A DNA stretch of 64,000 nucleotides from Microbispora sp. H11081 (GTDB taxonomy: Bacteria > Actinomycetota > Actinomycetes > Streptosporangiales > Streptosporangiaceae): the NCBI RefSeq assembly GCF_012999535.1, contig NZ_JABBWV010000018.1:1-64000 (forward strand), in the 5' to 3' direction. Under the pieces are notes generated by a model, which was not told the origin of the DNA, did not search any database, and saw nothing but the letters and a program-made list of their open reading frames with translations. How positions within the stretch are numbered: position 1 is the stretch's first letter; each line of letters begins with the position of its first letter. Below, in pieces: positions 1 through 7,526 of this stretch. Made by a program: the position numbers and the translations under genes.

Positions 1-79
1 CGTCGGCCACCACCAGCGCACGTCGGCATCCAGGCAGCACCGCTGACCTCGGCGCGGACCGGGGGAGCAGGGTGATTGC

Positions 80-129
80 TCCGCCTGAAAAGCGGAAGGT
101 CGGCAGTTCGACCCTGCCCCTGACCACCA
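80..129 (+). tRNA. 3' half of a tRNA (Phe-like, GAA); probable att-site remnant
   Basis: The stretch folds as the 3' half of a tRNA: anticodon stem TCCGC/GCGGA around loop CTGAAAA (anticodon GAA), a five-base variable region, a perfect T-arm GGCAG-TTCGACC-CTGCC, acceptor strand CCTGACC, discriminator A and an encoded CCA ending at 129. The partner 5' acceptor strand GGTCAGG is not present upstream. The nearest candidate, GGACCGG at 56-62, leaves two mismatches and forces the D-arm to share bases with the anticodon stem. A 3' tRNA fragment is what remains at one end of an element integrated into a tRNA gene. A degenerate but complete tRNA is the alternative. Confidence 0.55.
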
Positions 130-147
130 CCCTTGAACAGCCCAAAC

Positions 148-177
148 GCCCCGAGCCCATCACGGCCGGGGCTTTTT
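148..177 (+). terminator. Rho-independent terminator after the tRNA fragment
   Basis: A perfect six-base stem GCCCCG/CGGGGC (148-153 with 167-172), extended inside by GCC/GGC, is followed directly by five T residues. It lies 18 bases after the CCA end of the tRNA fragment, the normal place for a tRNA terminator. This suggests that sequence to the right of about 130 is the native downstream flank. Confidence 0.75.
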
Positions 178-186
178 GTTTTGCGC

Positions 187-208
187 TGACAGCAACAGTG
201 ACAGCAAC
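187..208. repeat. Two direct copies of TGACAGCAAC, 12-bp period
   Basis: TGACAGCAAC occurs at 187-196 and again at 199-208. Short direct repeats of this kind close to a tRNA 3' end resemble arm-type integrase or excisionase binding sites of actinomycete integrative elements. No integrase gene is in the window, so the role is inferred from position. Confidence 0.5.
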
Positions 209-325
209 GTCTTTTGAACCGCGCCGAGGTCGGTGAAGTCATTGGGCTGGACGACCCGCTCGGCGCTATCGGGCGTGAGACGAGGGCGGATCGAGAGGTA
301 GCCGGTAGTCGGACGGGCTGTTGGG

Positions 326-880
326 TCAACTCTCGGCGAGTCGTGCCTTCTTGACCTTGTTGCCGCAGGTGTTCATGGAACACCAACGGCGGTTGGCTCC
401 GCGGCTGGTGTCAAGGAAGAGCCCCGCGCATCCGGGGCCTTCGCAGCTCTTGATGCGGTTGCGGTCGGGGCCCCCGATGATGTGGATGGCATCTGTGGCC
501 AGGATCCCGAGGGCGTCACCGACAGGCGTCGTCTTGGTCAGGTGCCATCGTGCGAGATCGCCTTCGAGCGCGGCCTTCGCGTGCCCATCGGCCGCGACCG
601 TGTTGAGAGTGCGGACATCCTTCGAATCGGGCTGTTCATCTGCGACGATCGCCGATCCGATGCGGTAGATCGCCTCGCGCAACTCGATTGCGTCCTTCAA
701 ATCGGTCGGCGACACGTCCGTCACTGCAAGCCCTGTCGCCTGCAGCCACATCTTCAGTCGTGCGGGGTCGGTCAGCCGCTCTCGCGGAGCCATGCCGGCG
801 CGATCGCTGACAGTGGCGGTGAACCGGAAAGCCAGGACCTCGTTGTCCATGCGGAACACGCGACGTACGTCCTCGGTCAT
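326..880 (-). CDS. CGNR zinc-finger (ABATE-type) transcriptional regulator
   Basis: The protein has an N-terminal stress-induced ABATE-type domain (FRFTATVSDR near the start) and a C-terminal CGNR zinc finger with pattern CEGPGC...RRWCS...CGNK, which gives the four cysteines expected to bind zinc and DNA. About 184 residues is normal for the family. The ATG at 880 was chosen because GGAGG lies five bases upstream; a further in-frame ATG at 907 lacks such a site. It is divergent from a dehydrogenase gene at 995, an arrangement typical of a local regulator controlling its neighbour. The ligand is unknown. Confidence 0.85.
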   Translation of the reverse strand: MTEDVRRVFRMDNEVLAFRFTATVSDRAGMAPRERLTDPARLKMWLQATGLAVTDVSPTDLKDAIELREAIYRIGSAIVADEQPDSKDVRTLNTVAADGHAKAALEGDLARWHLTKTTPVGDALGILATDAIHIIGGPDRNRIKSCEGPGCAGLFLDTSRGANRRWCSMNTCGNKVKKARLAES

Positions 881-994
881 TCCAGCCTCCGGGGTGAGCA
901 ACAGCACATTTGAACCGTCTTAGCCGGTTCGACAATAGGGTATCCCCATGACATCGTGGAACTGTCTAAGGTGGTTCACAGAGAGGGTCCTCCC

Positions 995-1864
995 ATGAGT
1001 GACATCGCGGTCGTCGGCCTGGGAGCGATGGGACGGCCCATCGCACGCAACCTCTTGAGAGCCGGGTACGACGTCGTGGTGTGGAACCGCTCCGACGGGC
1101 CCGCGGACGAGCTTGTCGCGGCCGGTGCCCGTCGAGCCGCCTCGGTCGCGGAGGCCATGCAATCGCCGGTGGTCTTCTCGGTCCTGGCCGATGACCGGGC
1201 CGTCGCCGAGACGTTCATCGACTCCGGTGTTCTCGCTCAGGCCCCGGGCGGGACCATCCACGTCAACCTCGCGACGGTGAGCGCCGGCCTGGCTCGCCGG
1301 GCCGGCGCAGCGCACGCTGAGCATGGTGTCGGGTATGTCGCGGCACCGGTCTTCGGCCGTGTTCCGGTCGCCGAAGCCGGAGCACTCAACATCCTCGCGG
1401 CGGGCGAGCAGGAGCTGATCGACCGCGTGCAGCCGCTCTTCGACGTGATCGGCTCGCGGACCTGGCGACTCGGCGACCGTCCGGAGCAGGTCAACATCGT
1501 GAAGATTCTCGGGAACTACCTGATCGCCTGCGCGATCCAGTCGCTGGGCGAGGCTGTCAGCCTCGCGGAAGGCGCCGGTGTCGACTCGGAGCAGTTCGTC
1601 GAACTGCTGACCTCGACGCTCTTCCCGGGAGTCGTCTACACCGGCTACGGGTCGATGATCGCCGAACGGCGCTACCAGCCGCCCGGATTCACCACGGTCC
1701 TGGGCCGCAAGGACGTCCACCTCGCGCTCGACGCAGCGGACGACCACGACATTCCGCTCCCGATCGGTGAACTCCTGCGGACTGTCTTCGATCAGGCCAT
1801 CGCCGACGGTCGCGGGGCGGACGACTGGGCGGTCATCGCGGAACAGCAGCCGCGGCGAGCTTAG
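995..1864 (+). CDS. NAD(P)-dependent beta-hydroxyacid dehydrogenase family oxidoreductase
   Basis: This 289-residue protein begins with a Rossmann fingerprint (GLGAMGRPIARNL) and carries the second all-helical domain of the 3-hydroxyisobutyrate dehydrogenase / imine reductase superfamily. The catalytic lysine position is kept in VKILGNYL, matching the KxxGN pattern. It would oxidise a beta-hydroxy acid or reduce a related carbonyl or imine; the substrate cannot be read. The start at ATG 995 puts a purine-rich AGAGAGG upstream and gives a standard N-terminus directly before the Rossmann strand; an in-frame ATG at 956 would add 13 atypical residues. Divergent from the CGNR regulator. Confidence 0.85.
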   Translation: MSDIAVVGLGAMGRPIARNLLRAGYDVVVWNRSDGPADELVAAGARRAASVAEAMQSPVVFSVLADDRAVAETFIDSGVLAQAPGGTIHVNLATVSAGLARRAGAAHAEHGVGYVAAPVFGRVPVAEAGALNILAAGEQELIDRVQPLFDVIGSRTWRLGDRPEQVNIVKILGNYLIACAIQSLGEAVSLAEGAGVDSEQFVELLTSTLFPGVVYTGYGSMIAERRYQPPGFTTVLGRKDVHLALDAADDHDIPLPIGELLRTVFDQAIADGRGADDWAVIAEQQPRRA

Positions 1865-1895
1865 CCCGCGTGCCGGACGAGATTCCGGCGCCGGG

Positions 1896-2300
1896 TCAGG
1901 CGCCTGGCGCTTCGAGCACCTGCTTCAGCCGGGTGAGGTCGGCCTGCACGAGGCCCGCGTCGCGGGTGAAGTCCTCGTCGCTCACGCCCGGAAGGCGACG
2001 CAGGGTGAAGACCACCTCGCAGCCGTCGCCGTCCGGGATGACCCGCATCGGGTTGTGGACGACCTCTCCGGAGGGCAGCGTGACCTCATGGTCGAGGACG
2101 CCGTACGTGTTGCGCTCCACGAAGGCGAAGCCGACCCGTCCCGACGGGGTCTCCACGAACCACTGCCCATCGACGTTCTCCACCGCCTCGCCGAGCCCGG
2201 GAGCCCACGTGGGGAGGTTGGCCGGGTCCGACGCGTATTCGTAGACCTCGTCCGCCGGCCGGTTGATTCGCTCGCTGATGTGCCGTGATTCCGCAGCCAT
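1896..2300 (-). CDS. SRPBCC (START/Bet v1-fold) family protein
   Basis: The 134-residue sequence starts with the usual first strand and helix of polyketide cyclase/START-like proteins (HISERINRPADEVYEYASDPANLPTWAPGL), continues through alternating strands, and ends in a long helix (DAGLVQADLTRLKQVLEA). Such proteins bind hydrophobic ligands in a helix-grip cavity; neither a catalytic role nor a ligand can be assigned. GAGG lies four bases upstream of the ATG. It stands alone on the minus strand, convergent with the dehydrogenase and followed upstream by the short-chain dehydrogenase gene. Confidence 0.8.
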   Translation of the reverse strand: MAAESRHISERINRPADEVYEYASDPANLPTWAPGLGEAVENVDGQWFVETPSGRVGFAFVERNTYGVLDHEVTLPSGEVVHNPMRVIPDGDGCEVVFTLRRLPGVSDEDFTRDAGLVQADLTRLKQVLEAPGA

Positions 2301-2352
2301 GCACCTCAGTATTCCGGCGATGGCTTTCGGGCAGGGCCGGCGTTGACGCGAC

Positions 2353-3060
2353 TCACCAGGGAAGAGGGCCCTCGGCGTCGAAGTAGCCCCCGGTGGGGCC
2401 GTCCTGGCCCACCTGCGCCATGCGGACGATGATCTCGGCGCCCTCCTCGACGGTCTGCGTGCCCGTGTGCCCGTTCAGGTCCGTGTCGGTGTATCCGGGC
2501 TCCACCGCGTTGATCCGCATGTCCGGGAACGCCTTCGCGTACTGCACGGTGATCATGTTGACCGCGGCCTTCGACGCCGGGTAGGCGACTCCCGGATACG
2601 CGTACGCCGGTGAGCCGGGGGTCGCGGCGACGGAGAGCGAGGCCAGGCCGCTGCTGACGTTGACCACGACCGGCGCGGCGGACCGCTCCAGCAGGGGCAG
2701 GAACGCGTGGGTGACGCGCACCAGGCCGAAGACGTTCGTCTCGAACACGTGCCGCATCATGTCGGCGGTAGTTCGCGCGGCGCCGGTGACGGCGTTCGTC
2801 TCCGTGCGCTCCTCGATGCCGGCGTTGTTGACCAGCACGTCCAGCCCGCCGTCCGCCTCGACGGTCTTCGCGGCGGCGGCCACGGACGCCTCGTCGGTGA
2901 CGTCGAGGAGGACCCAGCGCGCGCCCAGCCGTTCGGCGGCCCGGCGCCCGCGCTCGGCGTTCCGGCTGCCGATGTAGACGGTGTGACCCGCCGCGACGAG
3001 GCGGCGGGCGGTCTCGAAGCCGAGTCCCTTGTTCGCTCCGGTGATCAGTGTTGTCGTCAT
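2353..3060 (-). CDS. Short-chain dehydrogenase/reductase
   Basis: A classical SDR of 235 residues: TGANKGLGFE cofactor motif at the N-terminus, NNAG in the fourth strand region, and a YxxxK catalytic pair in VAYPASKAA, preceded by the VNVSS serine. The end (GGYFDAEGPLPW) matches SDRs often paired with XRE regulators. It probably reduces a carbonyl compound with NADPH in the cytoplasm; the substrate is unknown. It is divergent from the XRE/MmyB regulator at 3163 with about 100 bp between them, and this regulator/SDR pairing is common in actinomycetes. Confidence 0.88.
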   Translation of the reverse strand: MTTTLITGANKGLGFETARRLVAAGHTVYIGSRNAERGRRAAERLGARWVLLDVTDEASVAAAAKTVEADGGLDVLVNNAGIEERTETNAVTGAARTTADMMRHVFETNVFGLVRVTHAFLPLLERSAAPVVVNVSSGLASLSVAATPGSPAYAYPGVAYPASKAAVNMITVQYAKAFPDMRINAVEPGYTDTDLNGHTGTQTVEEGAEIIVRMAQVGQDGPTGGYFDAEGPLPW

Positions 3061-3162
3061 GGCTCCAGCGTCCGCCCGGGCCGTACGGCCTGCCAGTGAC
3101 CCCCGCTTCCTGGGACTTCCGGTACCAGGCAGGACCGCGCCCGGCGGTGCAGACTTGGGTGC

Positions 3163-4002
3163 ATGGCGACGACGGAGTTCGGCGGAGCGGTGCGCCGCTG
3201 GCGCGACCGCGCCTCACCCAAGGCCGCCGGGCTGCCCGGCGGCGGGCACCGGCGCGCGGCCGGGCTGCGCAGGGAGGAACTGGCCATGCTGGCCGGGATC
3301 TCCGTCGACTACGTCACGCGGCTCGAACAGGGCCGCGCGTCCAACCCGTCGGCGCAGGTCGTCGAGGCCCTGGCGAGGGCCCTGCGGCTGTCCGGCGCCG
3401 AGCGCGCGCACCTGTTCCGGCTGGCCGGGCTGGCGCCGCCCGGCCCTGAGACGGTGCCGGCGTACGTCACCCCCGGCGTGCAGCGGATGCTCGACCGGCT
3501 GGCCGGCACACCCGTCGCGGTCTACGACGCGGGCTGGACTCTGCTCATCGCGAACCCGCCGTACGCCGCGCTGATGGGGGATCCGTCCGGATGGCGCGGG
3601 GACGAGCGCAACGCGGTGTGGCGGCATTTCCTCGGCCCCGGAAGCCGGGCCCGGCACACCCCGGAGTCGCTGCGGGCGTTCGAGACGGCCCTGGTCTCCG
3701 ACCTGCGCGCGACCTGCGACCGCTACCCGGCCGACCAGCGGTTGCGGCGGCTGGTCGCGGATCTGCACGCGCGCAGCGACCGATTCGCCGAGTTGTGGGA
3801 CTCCGGCACCGTCGGGCAGCACCAGTCCGGACGCAAAACCATCGACCATCCGGACGTCGGCCCCGTGACCCTGGACTGCGACGTGCTCACGGTGGCGGGC
3901 AGCGACCTGCGCGTCATGGTCTACACCGCCGAGCCCGGAAGCGAGGACGCCGAGCGACTCGCGCTGCTCACCGTGCTCGGCACCCAGTCGCTCACCGGGT
4001 AG
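3163..4002 (+). CDS. XRE-family regulator with MmyB-like ligand-binding domain
   Basis: The first 75 residues form a Cro/C1-type helix-turn-helix (LRREELAMLAGISVDYVTRLEQGR is the core region) and residues from about 100 to 279 form the MmyB-like domain (PVAVYDAGWTLLIANPPYAALMG, then VWRHFLGP). In this family the C-terminal domain binds a small hydrophobic molecule, often a fatty acid, and modulates repression of an adjacent SDR gene. Here the SDR at 2353-3060 is divergent, so mutual control from the shared 100-bp region is likely. Length and domain order are normal. Confidence 0.9.
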   Translation: MATTEFGGAVRRWRDRASPKAAGLPGGGHRRAAGLRREELAMLAGISVDYVTRLEQGRASNPSAQVVEALARALRLSGAERAHLFRLAGLAPPGPETVPAYVTPGVQRMLDRLAGTPVAVYDAGWTLLIANPPYAALMGDPSGWRGDERNAVWRHFLGPGSRARHTPESLRAFETALVSDLRATCDRYPADQRLRRLVADLHARSDRFAELWDSGTVGQHQSGRKTIDHPDVGPVTLDCDVLTVAGSDLRVMVYTAEPGSEDAERLALLTVLGTQSLTG

Positions 4003-4079
4003 CCACCGGTACGCCGGAGGCGCGTCTTGTGACCGTTGCCTGCCGAGCCGTCCGCATCAGAACCAGAACCGCTGACGGT

Positions 4080-4970
4080 TCACCGCGCCGGTTCCGTGAA
4101 GTCGCCGACGTGGTCCCTGGCCCACTGCGCGAACGGCAACGCGGGCCGGCCGGTCAGCCGTGCCACGGTGTCGGTGACCGGCTCGGGATTGGCCACCATA
4201 GCGGCCTGACCGGTGATGATGGAGGCGACCATCTCCACGGGCAGGCCGGGAAACAGCTCAGCGGCGGCCTCGGCGGAGTCGATCTCCTCGAAGCGCAGCG
4301 CTCGGCCGAGCGCCGCGCCGATGGCGGCGAGTTGCTCGACCTGCGTCAGCTGTTCTGGGCCGGTCAGGTGATAGGCCATGCGGTGGTGCCCGTCCTCGGT
4401 CAGGGCGCGCAGCGCCACCGCGGCGAGGTCGGCCTCGTGCACCAGGGCGCGCCTGGCATCGGGGAGAAACCAGCGCAGCACGTCAGACCGGCGGATCTGC
4501 CACGCCCAGGCCAGTGTGTTGGCGGCGAACCCGCTCGACCGCAAGAACGTGTACTCGGCGGCCGAGGCGGCGATCAGGCCCTCCAGATGGGCATGGGAGC
4601 CGATGATGCCCCCGTCAGGCTCGGCACGATGGTCTGGTTCGTCCGGCACGCCGTGGGCGGAGAGATAGACGATCCGCCGGGCACGCGCGGTCAGCGTCGG
4701 CACCAGGTTGCGCGCCGCCCTGTCGGCCGCCACGGACGGGAAGACGAGGAAGACCGCGTCCACGCCGTCCAGGGCGGCACTCAGCGTGTCGGGGATGGCG
4801 AGGTCGCCGCCGACGACCTCGGCTTTCGGGCCGAGGGCCGCCGACGCGGCCGCCGGATCGCGGGACAACGCACGTATCCGCACGTCTCCCGCACCGGCCA
4901 GTTGGGCGACGACCTGTCCGCCCACCCGACCGGTCGCCCCGGTCACCAAAACCGTCTGCTCGCTCGTCAT
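4080..4970 (-). CDS. NmrA-like NAD(P)-binding oxidoreductase
   Basis: The 296-residue protein opens with an extended-SDR nucleotide motif (VLVTGATGRVGGQVVAQL) and follows the NmrA/HSCARG pattern with no classical catalytic YxxxK, as expected for atypical SDRs that act as quinone reductases or redox sensors. It is divergent from a SoxR-like MerR regulator at 5082. A MerR-type promoter with a 19-bp spacer at 5026-5056 reads into it, so it is almost certainly the target of that regulator. In streptomycetes, SoxR targets include NmrA-type oxidoreductases, which supports the link. Confidence 0.85.
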   Translation of the reverse strand: MTSEQTVLVTGATGRVGGQVVAQLAGAGDVRIRALSRDPAAASAALGPKAEVVGGDLAIPDTLSAALDGVDAVFLVFPSVAADRAARNLVPTLTARARRIVYLSAHGVPDEPDHRAEPDGGIIGSHAHLEGLIAASAAEYTFLRSSGFAANTLAWAWQIRRSDVLRWFLPDARRALVHEADLAAVALRALTEDGHHRMAYHLTGPEQLTQVEQLAAIGAALGRALRFEEIDSAEAAAELFPGLPVEMVASIITGQAAMVANPEPVTDTVARLTGRPALPFAQWARDHVGDFTEPAR

Positions 4971-5025
4971 GTCGATCAGCTCCCGTTCCCGTCCTCCGGT
5001 GGCCCGCAGCCGCGGGACGTCCTGG

Positions 5026-5056
5026 ACGCTAGGGGTTCACGTGCACTTGAAGGCAA
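5026..5056 (-). promoter_or_regulatory. MerR-family promoter with 19-bp spacer and central palindrome
   Basis: On the minus strand a -35 TTGCCT (5051-5056) and a -10 TAGCGT (5026-5031) are separated by exactly 19 bp, the overlong spacing that marks MerR-activated promoters. The near-palindrome TTCAAGTGCACGTGAA (5036-5051 on the minus strand) overlaps the spacer and is symmetric except for one base pair in each half. It reads toward the NmrA-like gene. Confidence 0.75.
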
Positions 5057-5081
5057 GCTCCGCACTCGACACGATTGACGG

Positions 5082-5513
5082 ATGAGTCTCGACTGGCACG
5101 TCACCGGACTGACCGTCGGCCAGGTCGCCGAGCACATGCGGATCGCCCCGTCGGCCGTGCGGTGGTACGCCGACCAGGGATTGCTCCCCCACGAGCGGAG
5201 GGCCGGCAACCAACGGCGCTTCTTCGCCGACGTGTTGTGCAGGGTCGCGATGATCCGCGCGGCGCAGAAGGTGGGGCTCAGCCTCGGTGAGATCCGTGCG
5301 GCCCTGGACGCGTTGCCGCCAGGGCAGCCGCCGACACGTCAGGACTGGGAACGACTGGCCGCCCACCTGCGCACCACGCTGACCGACCGCATCGACGAAC
5401 TGTCCGCCCTGCTCGACGCGCTGACGGTCCGGCAGCCTGACGACGCCCCATCGCCTCAGCCGCTCGACCGTTCACCGTCACTGCGGCGAGCGGGAACACG
5501 CCTCGCCACCTGA
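5082..5513 (+). CDS. SoxR-like MerR-family regulator lacking the [2Fe-2S] cysteines
   Basis: The N-terminal winged helix and dimerisation helix follow SoxR closely (TVGQVAEHMRIAPSAVRWYADQGLL, then GNQRRFFADVLCRVAMIRAAQKVGLSLGEI). SoxR proteins end with a cluster of four cysteines holding the [2Fe-2S] redox centre; here the equivalent stretch reads LDALTVRQPDDAPSPQPL and contains none. The other two reading frames do not recover cysteines, so this is not a simple frameshift. The regulator should still bind its operator and twist the 19-bp-spacer promoter, but cannot sense redox through that cluster. It is divergent from its likely target, the NmrA-like gene. Confidence 0.85.
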   Translation: MSLDWHVTGLTVGQVAEHMRIAPSAVRWYADQGLLPHERRAGNQRRFFADVLCRVAMIRAAQKVGLSLGEIRAALDALPPGQPPTRQDWERLAAHLRTTLTDRIDELSALLDALTVRQPDDAPSPQPLDRSPSLRRAGTRLAT

Positions 5514-5539
5514 CCTGAGCCGCGGACGTACGGCACGGG

Positions 5540-6166
5540 TCAGGGCGGCGTCGCGGCGCACGCGATGATGCGGGCTCTGAGCTCGCCGAACGCCACGGGG
5601 GTGGGGACGATGGTCCGCAGCCGCGCCAGCGACACCCGCGTCTGGGCGCCCAACGTCGCGTCCAGGGTCGTGGTCGGCGTGACGTAGAACTCCCACTGGT
5701 CCAGGTCGAGCGGGTCGACCGTCGCTTTGTCGGTGTGGTGGAGGAGGCAGAAGACGTAGACGCGGCTCGGCCGGACGGGTACGGCCGCGACGCTGTCCGT
5801 ACGGGCATCCCAGCCCCTGGCCGGGGCGACATCGAACCCGATGCGTGAGGGCCGCTGCTGGCTCCACGACTGCAGGTAGGCCGCCGACTTGACCTCGATG
5901 TCCAGCCCGCCGGGCAGCCGCAGGTCGACCGCGTCCCATTCCGTACGGACACCGTCGGCGGCGTCCATGGCCAACGCGACGATGTACTCGGCGAGGACAC
6001 CACGCAGGCTGTTGCTCATCACGTCGGAGCACGCCCACGCCCAGAAGTCCTTCAGGGAGGCGCCGGCCGCCGCGCCGCCCCGCGTGAAAGGCTCGGCGCC
6101 CGACCTGCGGGGGACGGTCAGGGCGGCTAGCGGCACGCGGCCGGCGGTCGCCTCGGAGTCGAGCAT
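5540..6166 (-). CDS. Uncharacterised protein with PD-(D/E)XK-like nuclease signature
   Basis: The 208-residue protein contains EWDAVDL, then LDIEVKSAAYLQSWSQ about a dozen residues later, the D...(E)xK arrangement of PD-(D/E)XK folds, followed by a VYVFCLLHH strand and LDQWEFYV. This is a conserved hypothetical family, and whether it cuts DNA is not known. ATG 6166 is preferred because AAAGGA lies eight bases upstream; an in-frame ATG at 6208 lacks a site. It is divergent from an AraC-type regulator. A solitary restriction-like or repair nuclease is possible, as is a degenerate non-catalytic member. Confidence 0.6.
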   Translation of the reverse strand: MLDSEATAGRVPLAALTVPRRSGAEPFTRGGAAAGASLKDFWAWACSDVMSNSLRGVLAEYIVALAMDAADGVRTEWDAVDLRLPGGLDIEVKSAAYLQSWSQQRPSRIGFDVAPARGWDARTDSVAAVPVRPSRVYVFCLLHHTDKATVDPLDLDQWEFYVTPTTTLDATLGAQTRVSLARLRTIVPTPVAFGELRARIIACAATPP

Positions 6167-6252
6167 CACGGATGTCCTTTCGATGACGAGGTGGGGGGGC
6201 CGCCGCATCGCCCAGCGCGCGTGCGGAACGGGACGCGGCGTATCCTTCGCCC

Positions 6253-6966
6253 GTGGGACTGCGGTTCGAGACGCGCCGGTCCGACTCGCCGTGGGTCGAG
6301 ACCGTGTGGACGTGCACGAGCGAGCAGGTCACCGCGATGACGTCCGTCGCGGGGGTGTGGTGCGGCCTGGTGTTCTGGGAACAGGCCGGCCGGACGTACG
6401 CCGGCATCACCGGTCCCGAGACCCGGACAGGCACCGCCCCGGTCCCGGAGGACGCGACCTTCATGGGCATCGATCTCGCCGTGGGCGTCTCGTTGCGGGC
6501 CGTGCCTACGCCGGCGCTGGTCGACGGCGGCGTTCGGCTCCCCACCGGCACCGCACGCCGGACGTTCCTGCTGGACGGCGCGTGCTGGGAGATGCCAGGT
6601 CTGGACGACGCGGAGGCCCTGGTCGACGGTCTCGTCCGGGCCGGGGTGGTGGTCCGTGACCCGCTCGTCGCCGAGGTGCTGGGGGGCCACCGTCCGGCCG
6701 TCTCCGGGCGTACGGTCGAACGCCGGTTCCGCGCCGCGACCGGACTGACGCGGGGCGAAATCCAGCGGATCGAGAAGGCCCGCACGGCGGCGGGGTTGCT
6801 CGCCGCGGGCGACGCGGCCGCCGACGTCGTCGCCAAGCTCGGCTACTTCGACGAGCCGCACCTGGCCCGGGCGCTGCGCTCCTACGTCGGACGCACCGCG
6901 AGGCAACTGCGTGCGGGCTCGGGCGGCGCGATCGCCCTCGACCTGGGTCAACGCCTGACGTCGTAG
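6253..6966 (+). CDS. AraC-family transcriptional regulator
   Basis: The C-terminal 100 residues are a two-HTH AraC domain (TVERRFRAATGLTRGEIQRIEKARTA, then VVAKLGYFDEPHLARALRSYVG). The N-terminal half is a cupin-like sensor region of the type found in short actinomycete AraC proteins. The GTG at 6253 has no visible ribosome binding site, and TATCCT at 6241-6246 lies seven bases upstream, so the message may be leaderless. Its 3' end overlaps the convergent DHFR-fold gene by 19 bp. The sensed molecule is unknown. Confidence 0.82.
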   Translation: MGLRFETRRSDSPWVETVWTCTSEQVTAMTSVAGVWCGLVFWEQAGRTYAGITGPETRTGTAPVPEDATFMGIDLAVGVSLRAVPTPALVDGGVRLPTGTARRTFLLDGACWEMPGLDDAEALVDGLVRAGVVVRDPLVAEVLGGHRPAVSGRTVERRFRAATGLTRGEIQRIEKARTAAGLLAAGDAAADVVAKLGYFDEPHLARALRSYVGRTARQLRAGSGGAIALDLGQRLTS

Positions 6967-7526
6967 ACCAGCTTCAGGATCCCGTTCGAGTAGCTCTCCG
7001 ACTCCCGCAGCGTCAGCATGTGCTTGTCCCGGTCGGCCCGGCCGAACAGGCTCTTCCCCGCGCCGAGCAGCACGGGGAAGACGAGCAGGTTGTACTGGTC
7101 GATCAGGCCCGCGTCGGACAGCCGCCGGGCGAGCTCCGCGCTCCCGTGGATGAAGATCGCGCCGCCCTCGCCCTCCTTGAGTGCCGCGACGTCCTCGGTC
7201 GAGCGCAGGATCGTCGTCGGCCCCCACCCGTCGACGAGGTCGTCGTCGGACAGCGTGGCCGACACCACGAACTTGGGCAGATCCTTGTAGTCGGCGTGGT
7301 CCTCCGAGCCGGGCCAGACCGGCGCGAACGCCTCGTAGCTGCGGCGGCCGAACATCAGCGCCGTCGTGTCGGCGAGTTCCTCGCCCTTCAGCGACCACGC
7401 CTCCGGGACGAAATCGAGGTCCTTGAACACCCATCCGCCGCTGCGGTGCTCTTCCCCCGGCCCGCCGCCGGGGGAGTCCACGACGCCGTCCAGCGACATG
7501 AAACCGGTGTAAACGAGATTACGCAT
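6948..7526 (-). CDS. Dihydrofolate reductase-fold (RibD C-terminal-like) protein
   Basis: The 192-residue sequence matches the RibD C-terminal/DHFR-like family: opening strand LVYTGFMSLDGVVDSPGG, the FGRRSYEAFAPVWPG region, FVVSATL, and IFIHGSAELARRL with a GS nucleotide-binding turn, ending in LGAGKSLFG. Members are NADPH-dependent reductases of unknown substrates and are very common in actinomycetes. It is convergent with, and overlaps, the AraC gene by 19 bp. Confidence 0.87.
   Translation of the reverse strand: MRNLVYTGFMSLDGVVDSPGGGPGEEHRSGGWVFKDLDFVPEAWSLKGEELADTTALMFGRRSYEAFAPVWPGSEDHADYKDLPKFVVSATLSDDDLVDGWGPTTILRSTEDVAALKEGEGGAIFIHGSAELARRLSDAGLIDQYNLLVFPVLLGAGKSLFGRADRDKHMLTLRESESYSNGILKLVYDVRR

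Noticed and set aside
56-129. A complete functional tRNA-Phe starting at 56.
   Set aside because: The acceptor 5' strand GGACCGG leaves an A-A and a C-U mismatch with CCTGACC, and the D-arm would have to share bases with the anticodon stem. Only the 3' half is convincing.
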